From Mesorhizobium loti R88b (GTDB lineage Bacteria; Pseudomonadota; Alphaproteobacteria; Rhizobiales; Rhizobiaceae), in assembly GCF_013170845.1 (NCBI RefSeq), contig NZ_CP033367.1:2171001-2235000 (forward strand): a DNA stretch of 64,000 bases, given 5' to 3'. The translations under genes were made by a program, and so were the position numbers. Numbering within the stretch: position 1 is the stretch's first letter; the number at the start of each line of letters is the position of its first letter. Under the pieces are notes generated by a model. The model saw only the letters and a list, made by a program, of their open reading frames with translations. It did no database searches and had not been told where the DNA came from. Positions 45,786-54,383 of the stretch are shown in pieces.

Positions 45786-47047
45786 CACGCCACCTCAAAG
45801 TTTTCAGCAGTTGCAGGAATCGGCTTGCCACCGAGCCGTTCGGGCCACCAATGGTGGTCGTATTCGTCATCGAAGAGCGGGGCCAAATCGGGCAGCACCT
45901 TTCCAGCGAAGAGTTTGATGTTCTGCCGGGCAATCTCGGTGGGCATCGAGCCAAACTGCAGCATCGCATGAAGGTTGCCGATCCCGTAGTCTGTGACGAG
46001 CTTCACCAACTGGTCGCGCACTGTGGCCGGACTGCCGCAAATCACGCAGCCAGCTTCGACGAGTTCGTCGTGGGTGGCGGTCAGCATTTTGGTGTACATG
46101 CCAAAATCCGAAGGGTCTGCCAGCAGAATCTCGAGCCCGCGAATGTCGATGCCGCCAGGCAGCATCAGCCGATTCAACGGAATCGCGCCCAGAGCCTTGC
46201 GGAAGAAGTATTCCACATGCTCCGCATAGATCTCCTTCGCCTCCTTGTCGGTGTCGGCAACGGCGATCATCTGCATGAAGCCGATCTGGAACGGGTTGCG
46301 CTTCTTTCCCAATCCTTTGGCCACCGCAGAGAACCGATCAAAGATCCGGTTGCCGGTCTGCTTGGCGCCAAACCAGCCGAAGTAGTTGAAGCCAAAATTT
46401 CGGCGCAGGCAGATCTCCATGGTCTTTGGATTTCCGATGCCGGTAATCCAGACAGGCGGATGCGGGTTCTGCTGTACCGGGCGGGGCCAGAGATTGACAT
46501 GGTTCGCCTGAGTGTACTTGCCGTTGAACGGAAATGGCTCCTTCGCCGTCCAGGCGCGCAACACAAGATCGAGGTTCTCGTCGAATCTGCTGCGGGTCTG
46601 TGCGGGTGGCACGCCGTTGTTGATGTTGGCGTCATAGGCCAAGCCGACCGGGAATCCGCATACCAGACGCCCGTTGCTCATGCAGTCAAGCATGGCCTGT
46701 TCCTCGGCGACCCGCAGAGGTTCCTTGGTTTTGCCGAGCGACCGGCCAACGGGATAGATTGCCGTGTCGATCCCTTCAGCCTCTGTCGCATAGGCGAGCG
46801 CGGCTTGCAGGAGGTCAGGGTTGGGCGCCATGTCGTAAGATGACTGACCGTGTTCGGTGATCGTGATTCCATCGAAACCCGAACGCGCTGCAACCATGCA
46901 TTCGTCCGTCGCGTCTCGGTACGCTTTTGAAACTTTCGCTGGTTCGACCATGTCGTGATAAGGCGTGGTTACCACGGATTCGAAGCGCGTCTCGAAATCC
47001 GTCGGCAAGTGCCTGTACGGCACCTGCTGAAAGTACGTAACTTTCAT
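45785..47047 (-). CDS. Luciferase-like (LLM class) flavin-dependent monooxygenase
   Basis: A 420-residue bacterial-luciferase-family barrel enzyme using reduced flavin and oxygen. Segments typical of the family are GFDGITITEHGQ near residue 58, the NGRLVCGFPVG flavin-site strand and LAYDANINNG. GGAGGAG precedes the ATG at 47047. It is followed by a hydrolase and a flavin reductase with TGATG overlap to the former. The substrate is unknown; ring hydroxylation or Baeyer-Villiger oxidation upstream of the hydroxyquinol dioxygenase is a reasonable guess. Confidence 0.88.
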   Translation of the reverse strand: MKVTYFQQVPYRHLPTDFETRFESVVTTPYHDMVEPAKVSKAYRDATDECMVAARSGFDGITITEHGQSSYDMAPNPDLLQAALAYATEAEGIDTAIYPVGRSLGKTKEPLRVAEEQAMLDCMSNGRLVCGFPVGLAYDANINNGVPPAQTRSRFDENLDLVLRAWTAKEPFPFNGKYTQANHVNLWPRPVQQNPHPPVWITGIGNPKTMEICLRRNFGFNYFGWFGAKQTGNRIFDRFSAVAKGLGKKRNPFQIGFMQMIAVADTDKEAKEIYAEHVEYFFRKALGAIPLNRLMLPGGIDIRGLEILLADPSDFGMYTKMLTATHDELVEAGCVICGSPATVRDQLVKLVTDYGIGNLHAMLQFGSMPTEIARQNIKLFAGKVLPDLAPLFDDEYDHHWWPERLGGKPIPATAENFEVA

Positions 47048-47231
47048 GTCGATCTCCTCCCGGTTTGATCTGCCCTTTGATACGCGCTGTTCGCACGAGC
47101 GATCCAATACCGATTGGGAAACTTGCAATACCTTTCTCTTCGCAGGGTTTCGACCGTAGGCGCAATGCGCATGGGTTTGGGGCGTCCGACTTTACGTCTG
47201 GACGCTGGCCGCCATGATCGGGCAGCCGGGC

Positions 47232-48131
47232 CTAGCTAGAGGATCGTGCCAATTTTCTTGCGATTTCTGCAAAGCGCACCAGGTGTTTTTCGCGGTTATC
47301 GCGCCGGTAATTCACCGAGAGCCCTGTTTTCGCGTCGGGGCTGGCAATAGGCGAAAATTGCACTCCTTTATGGCCAGTCAGCCCGACCGATTGCGGGACG
47401 ATGGAGACGCCTTCACCCACAGAGACCAGGCTGATTGCGGTCTGGTAGTCCATGCAGAACACCCGCGAGCGCGGCTCGAAACCCGCGCCGCGGCACAAAG
47501 AAAGAACCTGATCAGCGAAACTTGGACGAGGCTGTTCGGGGTACAGGACGAAGGGCAGCTCTTTGAGGTCCGTCAACAGCACGGGTTCCCCGGCCGTAAA
47601 GTTATTCGACTCTGCACTCGCGAGACTCAATGGCTCTTCTTGGATCGGAATGGAGACAATTTCGGGATCGTCAATCTTGGGCCGAGCGATGGCGATATCC
47701 ACGTCCTTTCTGATCAGCGCGAGATATTGCTGGGCATTGTTCATCGACCAAAGGCTGAGATTGACGTCAGGATAGCTGGCCCGGAAGGCCTGGATGAGGC
47801 CAGGCAAAATCCCATGGGTCGCGGAGCCCACGAACGCGACGCGCAGCCGGCCTTTGGCACCCTGATCGATACGGCGCACCTCCAGGACGGCATCGTCCAT
47901 GGCCGCGAGCATTTCTCGGGCGCGCTTTTGCAGGGCCTCGCCCGCCTGGGTCAGCACGGTCTGGCCGCGGCCGCGGTCGAACAGTGCAACTTCCAGCTCC
48001 GCTTCGAGTTGAATGATCTGCCGACTGAGAGGCGGTTGCGCCATGCTGAGCCTTTCGGCCGCGCGTCCAAAATGAAGCTCTTCTGCGACGGCCATGAAGT
48101 ACTCAAGCCGCCTGAGGTTTATTGACTGCAT
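47232..48131 (-). CDS. LysR family regulator (CatR/BenM-like)
   Basis: A 299-residue regulator with the winged helix RRLEYFMAVAEELHFGRAAE at residues 7-30 and an effector domain from about residue 90. The pattern matches aromatic-catabolism activators that sense muconate-type intermediates. It lies within the catabolic group, same strand, between the cycloisomerase-like and monooxygenase genes; the 184 bp to the monooxygenase gene may hold a controlled promoter. Confidence 0.9.
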   Translation of the reverse strand: MQSINLRRLEYFMAVAEELHFGRAAERLSMAQPPLSRQIIQLEAELEVALFDRGRGQTVLTQAGEALQKRAREMLAAMDDAVLEVRRIDQGAKGRLRVAFVGSATHGILPGLIQAFRASYPDVNLSLWSMNNAQQYLALIRKDVDIAIARPKIDDPEIVSIPIQEEPLSLASAESNNFTAGEPVLLTDLKELPFVLYPEQPRPSFADQVLSLCRGAGFEPRSRVFCMDYQTAISLVSVGEGVSIVPQSVGLTGHKGVQFSPIASPDAKTGLSVNYRRDNREKHLVRFAEIARKLARSSS

Positions 48132-48176
48132 GGCCCCCTCCCAGAAACCGGCAACGGCCTGCTTTGCGATTCTGCT

Positions 48177-49298
48177 TCAGGTTTTGCGCGCCAGCCGGCT
48201 CAGTGTGTCTTCGTTGACCTCGATTCCCAATCCAGGCCCTTCGGGGCAGTGTATCTGAAAGTCCCGATAAACGATCCCGCCTCTAATAAGATCTTCGACC
48301 AGAATTCTTGGCCCGAAATGCTCGGTTCCCCATTCGAGCCGCGGCAACGAAGAGAAAACCGCAAGATGCGCCGCAGTGCCGATCCCGCTTTCGAGAAGAC
48401 ATCCACCGTAAAGCTCGAAACCGAAAGCGGCAGCGATGCCCGCAGCCCGCTTGAGCTCGATCAGCCCACCACTCTTTACAAGTTTCAGTGACAGGACCGA
48501 ACCGGCTGCCAAAGTTCCGGCACGTATGACATCCTGGCCGGTGAACGCAGCCTCGTCGACCATCAGCGGCACATTGCTGCGCCCCGCGAGCCTGGCCATG
48601 GCCTCCATATTGAGGGCACTGCAGGGCTGTTCGATCAGCGCGATGCCCATCTCTGCGAGTTCAGGCAGGAACCGAAGCGCCGTCGCTTCGCTCCATCCCT
48701 GATTAATGTCCACAATGACACGAGCTTCGCCGCCGATCGCATCAAGGATTCGGCGTAGTCGCGAGATGTCCTCGCGTGGCTCCCGAAACCCGATCTTGAC
48801 CTTGAAGGTGCGATGCTCGCGGGCGGCCAGCTTCGCTCGCGCCTCTTCGATCTCCTGATCGGCATCGCCCGAGGCAAGCGCCCAGATGACCTCCATCGCA
48901 TTGCGAACCTGACCACCAAGAAACAAACTCGCCGGCAGGCCCAAAGCTCGCCCGGCCGCATCAAATAGCGCACTCTCAACCGCCGCTTTGGCGGCAAAAT
49001 TTCGCTGCGCTGCCGAAGCCATCAAAAGGCTCGCTAATTCGAAGTCTGTGGCCCTGATCCCGAGGACTGCTGGGGCGAGGTAGACATCAATGTTAGCCTT
49101 TATCGACTCCACGCTTGATTCCGACCAGCGCGGGCCGCCGAGTGTGGCAGCTTCCCCGTAGCCTGTCTCGCCGCAAGCCAGTGTAACCCTCACGATCACA
49201 TAGGACTGGCAAGCGATCTGCGTGTTCGACAGCTTGTGGGGGCGCGCGGTCGGGACATCGACAATCCACGACTCGATAGCACGAACAGTCAAATCCAT
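48177..49298 (-). CDS. Muconate cycloisomerase-like enolase superfamily enzyme
   Basis: A 373-residue enolase superfamily member. The catalytic KxK is in FKVKIGFREP near residue 165, metal-binding residues in VIVDINQGW, EQP and VDEAAF, and the opposing lysine in LKLVKSGG, matching muconate- and chloromuconate-lactonizing enzymes. The frame is open upstream; the ATG at 49298 has GGAGG seven bases ahead and gives the family N-terminus. It lies between LysR and the ring-cleavage dioxygenase. Hydroxyquinol cleavage itself does not need a cycloisomerase, so a second substrate or a different role is possible. Confidence 0.9.
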   Translation of the reverse strand: MDLTVRAIESWIVDVPTARPHKLSNTQIACQSYVIVRVTLACGETGYGEAATLGGPRWSESSVESIKANIDVYLAPAVLGIRATDFELASLLMASAAQRNFAAKAAVESALFDAAGRALGLPASLFLGGQVRNAMEVIWALASGDADQEIEEARAKLAAREHRTFKVKIGFREPREDISRLRRILDAIGGEARVIVDINQGWSEATALRFLPELAEMGIALIEQPCSALNMEAMARLAGRSNVPLMVDEAAFTGQDVIRAGTLAAGSVLSLKLVKSGGLIELKRAAGIAAAFGFELYGGCLLESGIGTAAHLAVFSSLPRLEWGTEHFGPRILVEDLIRGGIVYRDFQIHCPEGPGLGIEVNEDTLSRLARKT

Positions 49299-49430
49299 GC
49301 CAAGTCCTCCATCGATCTCACCGCGGCCTCCCCGCACCGGTGGCCTCGTACTTGTCAACATTTCCGATCGCTTTCTTGGCAGTGTGGCGATCAACCGGCC
49401 GCCAAGGGCGACAGCGGCTGGTCGACAGGA

Positions 49431-50300
49431 TTACTCGGCTGCATGTCTCACTTCTTGTGGGGCCAAGACGAAGTCGAACCGAACCACGAGATCCGTTTCC
49501 GCGTCGTCGTTGGCCTGTTCAAAACGCGCCACAAGACTTTCCTTGACAGCAAAAACCGAGTCATTGTCCAGATAGTCACTGTCGGCATCGAAGATCTGCG
49601 AGACCAGGGACCGGTACCCGTCCCTCGTCAACATGAAATGGATATGGCCCGGTCGCATCGGGTGATGGCCCATGAAGTCCAGCAACTCGCCGGCCGTACC
49701 ATCGTAGGGGATCGGATACGGGAGTGGTCGGATGGCTTGGAAAGCATAGTGGCCATTCTCGTCAGTTTGGAATCGTCCCCGCAGGTTGTATTCGGGCTGT
49801 TCCGGGTCCTGTTGATCGTAAAGCCCATTCGGGGCGTCTTCCCAGACATCGATCGTGACACCCCGGATAGGATTGCCCGCGATATCATTGACATAACCCT
49901 CGACGAATACGGTTTCCTCGTTGTCGAAATGCTTCTGCACAGTCGAAGCGCCCTTTGGAAGAACCGGCGGGTTTTCCCGGTAGAACGGCCCTAGGACCGT
50001 CGACTCGCTCTCGACTCCACGTACAGGGTTGGTCAGCATGTCGGCCAGAACCTCTACCCCCAGAATGTCGCCGAGAAGAATGAACTCCTGGCGCTTGTCG
50101 TCGCACATTTGACCCGCGCGCATCAGGTACATGCAGAAGTCGATGAATTCCGCATGCTGAAAGTTGACCTCTTTACAGAAGCCGTGGAGATGGCGAAGGC
50201 CCGCTGTCATCAGTTCGCGCTGACGGTGGGTGACGGGCTTGTGTTTGCCGAGCGAGGCAATCACAACCTCCGTAATGTTGTCGAGCGTAACGTTCTGCAT
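49431..50300 (-). CDS. Hydroxyquinol-type intradiol 1,2-dioxygenase
   Basis: A 289-residue iron(III) ring-cleavage enzyme. The N-terminal dimer helix domain (residues 1-100) precedes the catalytic beta sandwich. Iron ligands are tyrosines in APNGLYDQQ and PYPIPYDG and histidines in MRPGHIHFM. The PIPYDGTAGELL and SDYLDNDSVFAVKESL segments match hydroxyquinol rather than catechol dioxygenases. Start at 50300 has GGAGGAAG five bases upstream. It heads the catabolic gene group. A maleylacetate reductase, the next step for hydroxyquinol, is not in the window. Confidence 0.9.
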   Translation of the reverse strand: MQNVTLDNITEVVIASLGKHKPVTHRQRELMTAGLRHLHGFCKEVNFQHAEFIDFCMYLMRAGQMCDDKRQEFILLGDILGVEVLADMLTNPVRGVESESTVLGPFYRENPPVLPKGASTVQKHFDNEETVFVEGYVNDIAGNPIRGVTIDVWEDAPNGLYDQQDPEQPEYNLRGRFQTDENGHYAFQAIRPLPYPIPYDGTAGELLDFMGHHPMRPGHIHFMLTRDGYRSLVSQIFDADSDYLDNDSVFAVKESLVARFEQANDDAETDLVVRFDFVLAPQEVRHAAE

Positions 50301-50632
50301 TTCTTCCTCCAAAGGATAGTGATGGATGATCGGCAAGCCGACATCCTCCAGTGTCGATCATCCCTAACATGGCGAACTATCCGATCCCCAGGTTGCGGCG
50401 TAAATGCTCGCTCAAGTATCTTGAGATACCGTCGCTTCGCAGCCGACTGCCGCTGCAAGCAGACGGACACAGCCGACTCGGGCCATCTTTTTGTGAGCCC
50501 AAGTGTGGGTCAAGGATCGTTTCGGGATCACCTCATCCACTGATCCAGAGGAAGTATGCCAACATACCAAGGGGCCTCTCGCCATGGTCACAATCGCTCG
50601 AGTAATCTGGAGCTGATCGGGAGGGGATCGCC
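50301..50632. other. Divergent promoter region, no gene seen
   Basis: About 330 bp between the dioxygenase gene and the FAD synthetase gene. It must hold promoters for both directions. Only short frames are present. Confidence 0.4.
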
Positions 50633-51226
50633 ATGCAGTTGCTGTCACAGTCCGTCAAGTTGAAATGTCACGTGGCCGGGGCCCTCCGATTGCCCCGGAG
50701 CGTGATCGCTATCGGGACATTCGATGGCGTCCATCGCGGGCATCAAAAGGTGCTCGGCAACGCAGTCAATGCCGCTCGGCGACTGAACTGTCCTGCCGTA
50801 GTGTACACGTTCGACCTTCCTCCGAAAGCGCTGTTCAAAGGTACGAGCGTCCTGACGGCACCAGACGAAAAGGTTCGCCGATTGGCGGCATTGGGGCTGG
50901 ATCACTGCATCCTGGCCAAGTTCGACCGAACATATGCGTCCCGAACCGCTGAAGCCTTCCTTAGCGAGCTCGCAGCGTTGAACCCGGCCGAAATCTGGGT
51001 GGGAGAAGATTTTCGCTTCGGAGCCGATCGCAAGGGCGACGTGGCTACACTGGCCGCGCATTTCCCGGTCCGGCTGACCAACGCCGTGCGCTGCCACGAC
51101 GGGGACGTAATCTCGAGCACGCGCATTCGCACGCTCATGGAGGAAGGCGACACCTTGGCCGCCGAAATCCTGGTGGGGCACTTCAGTGACTGCCATGACG
51201 CTACTGAATTGTGGCGCGTCACCTGA
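50633..51226 (+). CDS. Single-domain FAD synthetase (RibF N-terminal module)
   Basis: A 197-residue protein equal to the FMN adenylyltransferase half of RibF: IGTFDGVHRGHQKVL near residue 27, VGEDFRFG and the SSTRIRTLMEEGD motif. The C-terminal riboflavin kinase domain is absent, so it should make FAD from FMN only. Housekeeping RibF is bifunctional and about 320 residues. Its position beside flavin-dependent monooxygenase genes suggests it raises FAD supply for them. Divergent from the dioxygenase. Confidence 0.85.
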   Translation: MQLLSQSVKLKCHVAGALRLPRSVIAIGTFDGVHRGHQKVLGNAVNAARRLNCPAVVYTFDLPPKALFKGTSVLTAPDEKVRRLAALGLDHCILAKFDRTYASRTAEAFLSELAALNPAEIWVGEDFRFGADRKGDVATLAAHFPVRLTNAVRCHDGDVISSTRIRTLMEEGDTLAAEILVGHFSDCHDATELWRVT

Positions 51227-51455
51227 CGGTTGAGAGGCGATCATGAGAGGCGCGAAAAAGCCGTCCGAAAGATGCACAAAACGGTCATGAGGCGCTCTTC
51301 GTCGCCCCATGGGCCTAGCAGCGTCCGATCAGAGAACGGACCAGGCCGGCAGGTTCAAGATCACTCGCGCCTCCACGCAGCTCGCCACAGGTCGGCCGTG
51401 ACGTGCGCACAGATCGGGCGTCCGCTGCACCACGGCTGCATTTGATGGAGCGAGC

Positions 51456-51704
51456 CTAATCGCGGTCGAGGCGCACGTTGTCCTCCAGCCCAGTCAGGCA
51501 ATGGCCGCCCGCGACAATGAAGCATTCGTCGCGAGTGATCTGATGCACTCCGATTCCGGCACCGCACCATTTGGCCTGCGGCGCAAGCCGTTCGACTGTC
51601 CGTATGTAGTAGTCGAAGACATCGCGGTCGACCGGGATAGCGTTTTTCACCCCGATGACGAACTGAACATAAAGAGGTCCGGGAATGCGCCCGTCGCTGT
51701 TCAT
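51456..51704 (-). pseudogene. Fragment of a BKACE (beta-keto acid cleavage enzyme, DUF849)
   Basis: An 82-residue frame matching the C-terminal part of BKACE proteins: VQFVIGVKNAIPV, WCGAGIGVHQI and GGHCLTGLEDNVRLD. Full-length members have about 280-300 residues; the metal-binding N-terminal barrel is missing and the frame stops soon after the last motif. It probably is a decayed gene of a former beta-keto acid pathway. Confidence 0.75.
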
Positions 51705-51794
51705 CGCTGCGGCCTGATGGATGTGGGAAAGATCAATTGTTGGCTTTGATTGGCAGGCGGCCGGTCATGGCGACACAAGTGATGCAGGGCTTTG

Positions 51795-52649
51795 TCATGC
51801 GCGATGCCGCGGCATACGGTCGAGCGCGTCCAGGAAGAACGGGCGGAATCCATCGGGATGTTCGCTCATTGGAAAGTGACCCAGCATGTCCATCACGGAA
51901 ATCGTGGCTCCAGTAATGGCCCGCGCGGTCCGGCGGGCGTCTTCGGGTGTACAGGTCAAGTCATAGGCGCCCACCAGGATATGAACCGGGGTCTTCGAGG
52001 AGTCGATAGAGCCGAGGAGCGGAATCAGACTCTCGTCCTTCGTATAGAAGCTGAGGTCGCCTCGGAACACACCAGGGCCTGAAGACATGAACATCCACAG
52101 CGTGTTCCAACGCTCGGCATTCGGCGCATGGGGTGAGATGTTGGCCGAAACCAGGGCCGCCCCCATCTCGCCGCCATGCGCGTCGGGGCGGTGGAACCAG
52201 TCGATGTCGTACCAGGCAGGTTGGAAATCCGACGCCTCGATCGCAATGAAGCCCGCGAACCGCTCGGCATGCCGCGCAGCAAGCTGCAAGGCGATCCGTC
52301 CGCCCATCGAACAACCTGCCAGCACTGGACGCTCTAGCCCAAGGGCATCGCAAACCGCGCACACGGTTTCAATGTACGCCTCCGTGGTCAGAAGATACTC
52401 CTCAGTCTCAAAACCCTCGGGAGGTAGCGACTTGCCGTGCCAGGGCATGTCGAAAGCGATCATCCTGTTCGCATCGGTCACACCGGCGTCGTTCATTAGA
52501 TGCCGCCACTGGCGCGTGTCTGCGCCGGCGGTGTGAAGGCATATAACCGGCCTGCCCGTGCCGGCCTCCTCGAAATAAATGCGGTGGGACCGCCCGCCAA
52601 TCGCAACGGTCACGTAACGCCCCACGATAGGCTCAACTGCCCCCCTCAT
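51795..52649 (-). CDS. Alpha/beta hydrolase
   Basis: A 284-residue hydrolase with nucleophile serine in LAGCSMGGRIA near residue 115, oxyanion HTAGADTRQW and histidine in LGHFPMSEH near residue 264. Start overlaps the upstream gene stop by four bases (ATGA). Its partner is the SCP2-like protein. Not close to the hydrolase at 44970-45785 by motif context. Substrate unknown. Confidence 0.82.
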   Translation of the reverse strand: MRGAVEPIVGRYVTVAIGGRSHRIYFEEAGTGRPVICLHTAGADTRQWRHLMNDAGVTDANRMIAFDMPWHGKSLPPEGFETEEYLLTTEAYIETVCAVCDALGLERPVLAGCSMGGRIALQLAARHAERFAGFIAIEASDFQPAWYDIDWFHRPDAHGGEMGAALVSANISPHAPNAERWNTLWMFMSSGPGVFRGDLSFYTKDESLIPLLGSIDSSKTPVHILVGAYDLTCTPEDARRTARAITGATISVMDMLGHFPMSEHPDGFRPFFLDALDRMPRHRA

Positions 52650-53023
52650 TGCGAGGCCTCAGGGCGCCCAAGCGCCAGAAACTCCTTGAAGAACCGAAGA
52701 TTCTTCACAAGCGCCAAGATGTCCCCGTCAATCCGGGCCCGCCCGATCTTCACCAGCCCGAAAATGTCGTGAAATCCGGCCTCAGGCAGCGGCTGCAAAA
52801 AGGCGCGCATTGCCACTTCATCAGTGCGCAGAGCAAATCTCCAGGGGGTTTTGCGGCTGGGACCCAAGCTTACCCTCACCATCTGTCCCCTATCAAATTC
52901 CAGATAGTGCTCGGCTCCGTCCACTTCGATCAGGACGGTCTCGGAAAACAGGCGGCCAAGATGCGTCAAATGTCGGCTTGAATTCAGCCGCTCACCCATC
53001 CTTCGCAAATCTGCATCAAGCAT
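52646..53023 (-). CDS. SCP2-like sterol-carrier-domain protein
   Basis: A 125-residue protein whose central part (EFDRGQMVRVSLG...WRFALRTDE, then ARIDGDILALVKNLRFFKEF) resembles the SCP2 lipid-binding fold. It overlaps the following hydrolase gene by four bases. Such proteins may bind hydrophobic acyl or aromatic ligands. The assignment is from pattern only and should be regarded as moderate. Confidence 0.55.
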   Translation of the reverse strand: MLDADLRRMGERLNSSRHLTHLGRLFSETVLIEVDGAEHYLEFDRGQMVRVSLGPSRKTPWRFALRTDEVAMRAFLQPLPEAGFHDIFGLVKIGRARIDGDILALVKNLRFFKEFLALGRPEASQ

Positions 53024-53634
53024 GAGGATCCCTCCGCCAACCGACCTCCGCAGTTCTGAACAACTTTAGGGCATCCGCAGCGCGCTGAGCAATGCGTCAC
53101 AAGGTATGGAGGAATACTTCAAGACCCACCCTGAAGGATCCAATTCCTTCGCACCCTGCCGATGTATTTCGGCGTGCGAAATTGACCCTCTAGGCGGGTC
53201 TGTCGGTGTCCCATCCAGGACCGTTGCGGCTATCTCAATGGTCTGCCCGAGCAGATGAGCGGTTTGACTGAGCGCGCCGTCGAATGAAAAACGTATTGAG
53301 AGGCTGGAGCGTACCGACTCTGCAAAGGCTGGCTTAGCTACACTAAGAAGCTGCGCAAGGGTGCGGTGGACGCGGACAACCTCAGTGCGCCGTAAAGGTA
53401 TCCCGGAATCCTGTATTGGTGCCGGAAAATGCCGACCTAACGGATAGGACGGTCCCAGTTGTCGGATGGTTTTCCGAATCCGCGGCGGGTCTAACGGGAT
53501 CCTCAGCAAAAGTGCCGACCGATTGGGGACTGTCAGCAGACATTCGTCATCTTGCAGCGTTGGCCACTGGCGCAACGGGGACGGGGCTACGCTGTTCGGA
53601 GCTTCGCGCCGCCCGCCACTCGCACCAACCCTCG
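53024..53634. other. Region where traG would be expected; no convincing gene
   Basis: About 610 bp downstream of traD. A minus frame at 53066-53644 is open for 192 codons but has no recognisable domain and proline-rich non-compact composition. In related plasmids the coupling protein traG follows traC-traD here; it is absent. Confidence 0.45.
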
Positions 53635-53883
53635 TTACGTCCACCCGCCCTTTTGCCCCTCATACCACTCGGCGTCGAACGCCTGCTTTCCCTTCGCGGT
53701 CCACAGGTCCCGCGCATGCTCGCCTTCATGGCTTTGCAGCTTGGCTGCGATCCAGAGCATCGCGCCGTAGATCGTGGCGCGATCGTCATTGGTGAGCTCG
53801 ACAATGCCTGCCTTGACGACGAGACCGCCGAGTTCGATCAAATGTCGCGTGCGCTGGCGTCGCTCGACCTGCCACGTGCGCAT
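53635..53883 (-). CDS. traD: Conjugal transfer protein TraD
   Basis: An 82-residue protein with RTRHLIELGGLVVKAGIVEL and DDRATIYGAMLWIAAK, typical of the small TraD of Ti and rhizobial plasmids (not the F-plasmid coupling protein of the same name). Follows traC by one base, so the two are translationally coupled. It is an accessory DNA-transfer protein of unknown precise role. Expected downstream traG is missing. Confidence 0.82.
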   Translation of the reverse strand: MRTWQVERRQRTRHLIELGGLVVKAGIVELTNDDRATIYGAMLWIAAKLQSHEGEHARDLWTAKGKQAFDAEWYEGQKGGWT

Positions 53884-53884
53884 A

Positions 53885-54211
53885 TCATGCCGAGCCTGTG
53901 TTGCTAGCCGGCGATTGCGAGCTGTCCGGTTGCGGCGGAGCGCCGCGAGGGTTGCGCTGAGATCCCGAAGCAGTTCGCCGGGAGCCGCTCTCGAAAAACA
54001 TCACTCCACGCTTGGCCCGTGCCTCACGCATTGCTGTGTCTTTCGTCTCGGTGATTGCGACGAGCGCGCCGGCCAGTTCGTCGGTGCTGAGCTGATCGGC
54101 GCCGGTGGCGATGACCAATTCGCCAAGCTGCTGCACCTTTCGCGTTTTGAGTTCTCGCGCTTTGTCCTCCAGTGCCTTCAGTTCCGCGTCGAAATCGCGT
54201 GGTTTACGCAT
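53885..54211 (-). CDS. traC: Conjugal transfer protein TraC
   Basis: A 108-residue protein with an N-terminal charged coiled coil (DFDAELKALEDKARELKTRK) and a helical body (GELVIATGADQLSTDELAGA) as in Ti/rhizobial plasmid TraC. Start at 54211 has GGAG six bases upstream; an ATG four codons earlier is possible. It is divergent from traA and flanks oriT, the usual layout of the Ti-type DNA-processing region. The C-terminal third (after residue 70) is longer and basic-rich compared with plasmid relatives. Confidence 0.82.
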   Translation of the reverse strand: MRKPRDFDAELKALEDKARELKTRKVQQLGELVIATGADQLSTDELAGALVAITETKDTAMREARAKRGVMFFESGSRRTASGSQRNPRGAPPQPDSSQSPASNTGSA

Positions 54212-54283
54212 GGCTGTCTCCATTGATTGTCGATCTCAGGATGATAGTTGAGCGTCCGCCGGAAGGCTTCAGGGTTGCCGAGA

Positions 54284-54353
54284 CAGCCCGGGACGGGCTG
54301 GTCCATCCCGAGATTTTTTCGAGGGAGGGCGCGCTTATACGTCGTGCCGACGT
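54284..54353. other. oriT with pTi/RSF1010-like nic site
   Basis: The minus strand reads CGTATAAGCGCGCCCT (54341 to 54326), matching the conserved TG/CGCCCT nick region of RSF1010 and pTi oriT; nicking is predicted between 54332 and 54331 on that strand. A perfect hairpin, ACGTCG-TGC-CGACGT, lies beside it at 54339-54353, and another dyad CAGCCC/GGGCTG at 54284-54300. Located between divergent traC and traA. Confidence 0.75.
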
Positions 54354-54383
54354 GCGGTTTGACGTGCAAATGATCTGGTCGCG

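Noticed and set aside
53066..53644. 192-codon minus-strand frame after traD
   Set aside because: Not similar to TraG, composition not protein-like, no ribosome site; kept only as a non-coding region.
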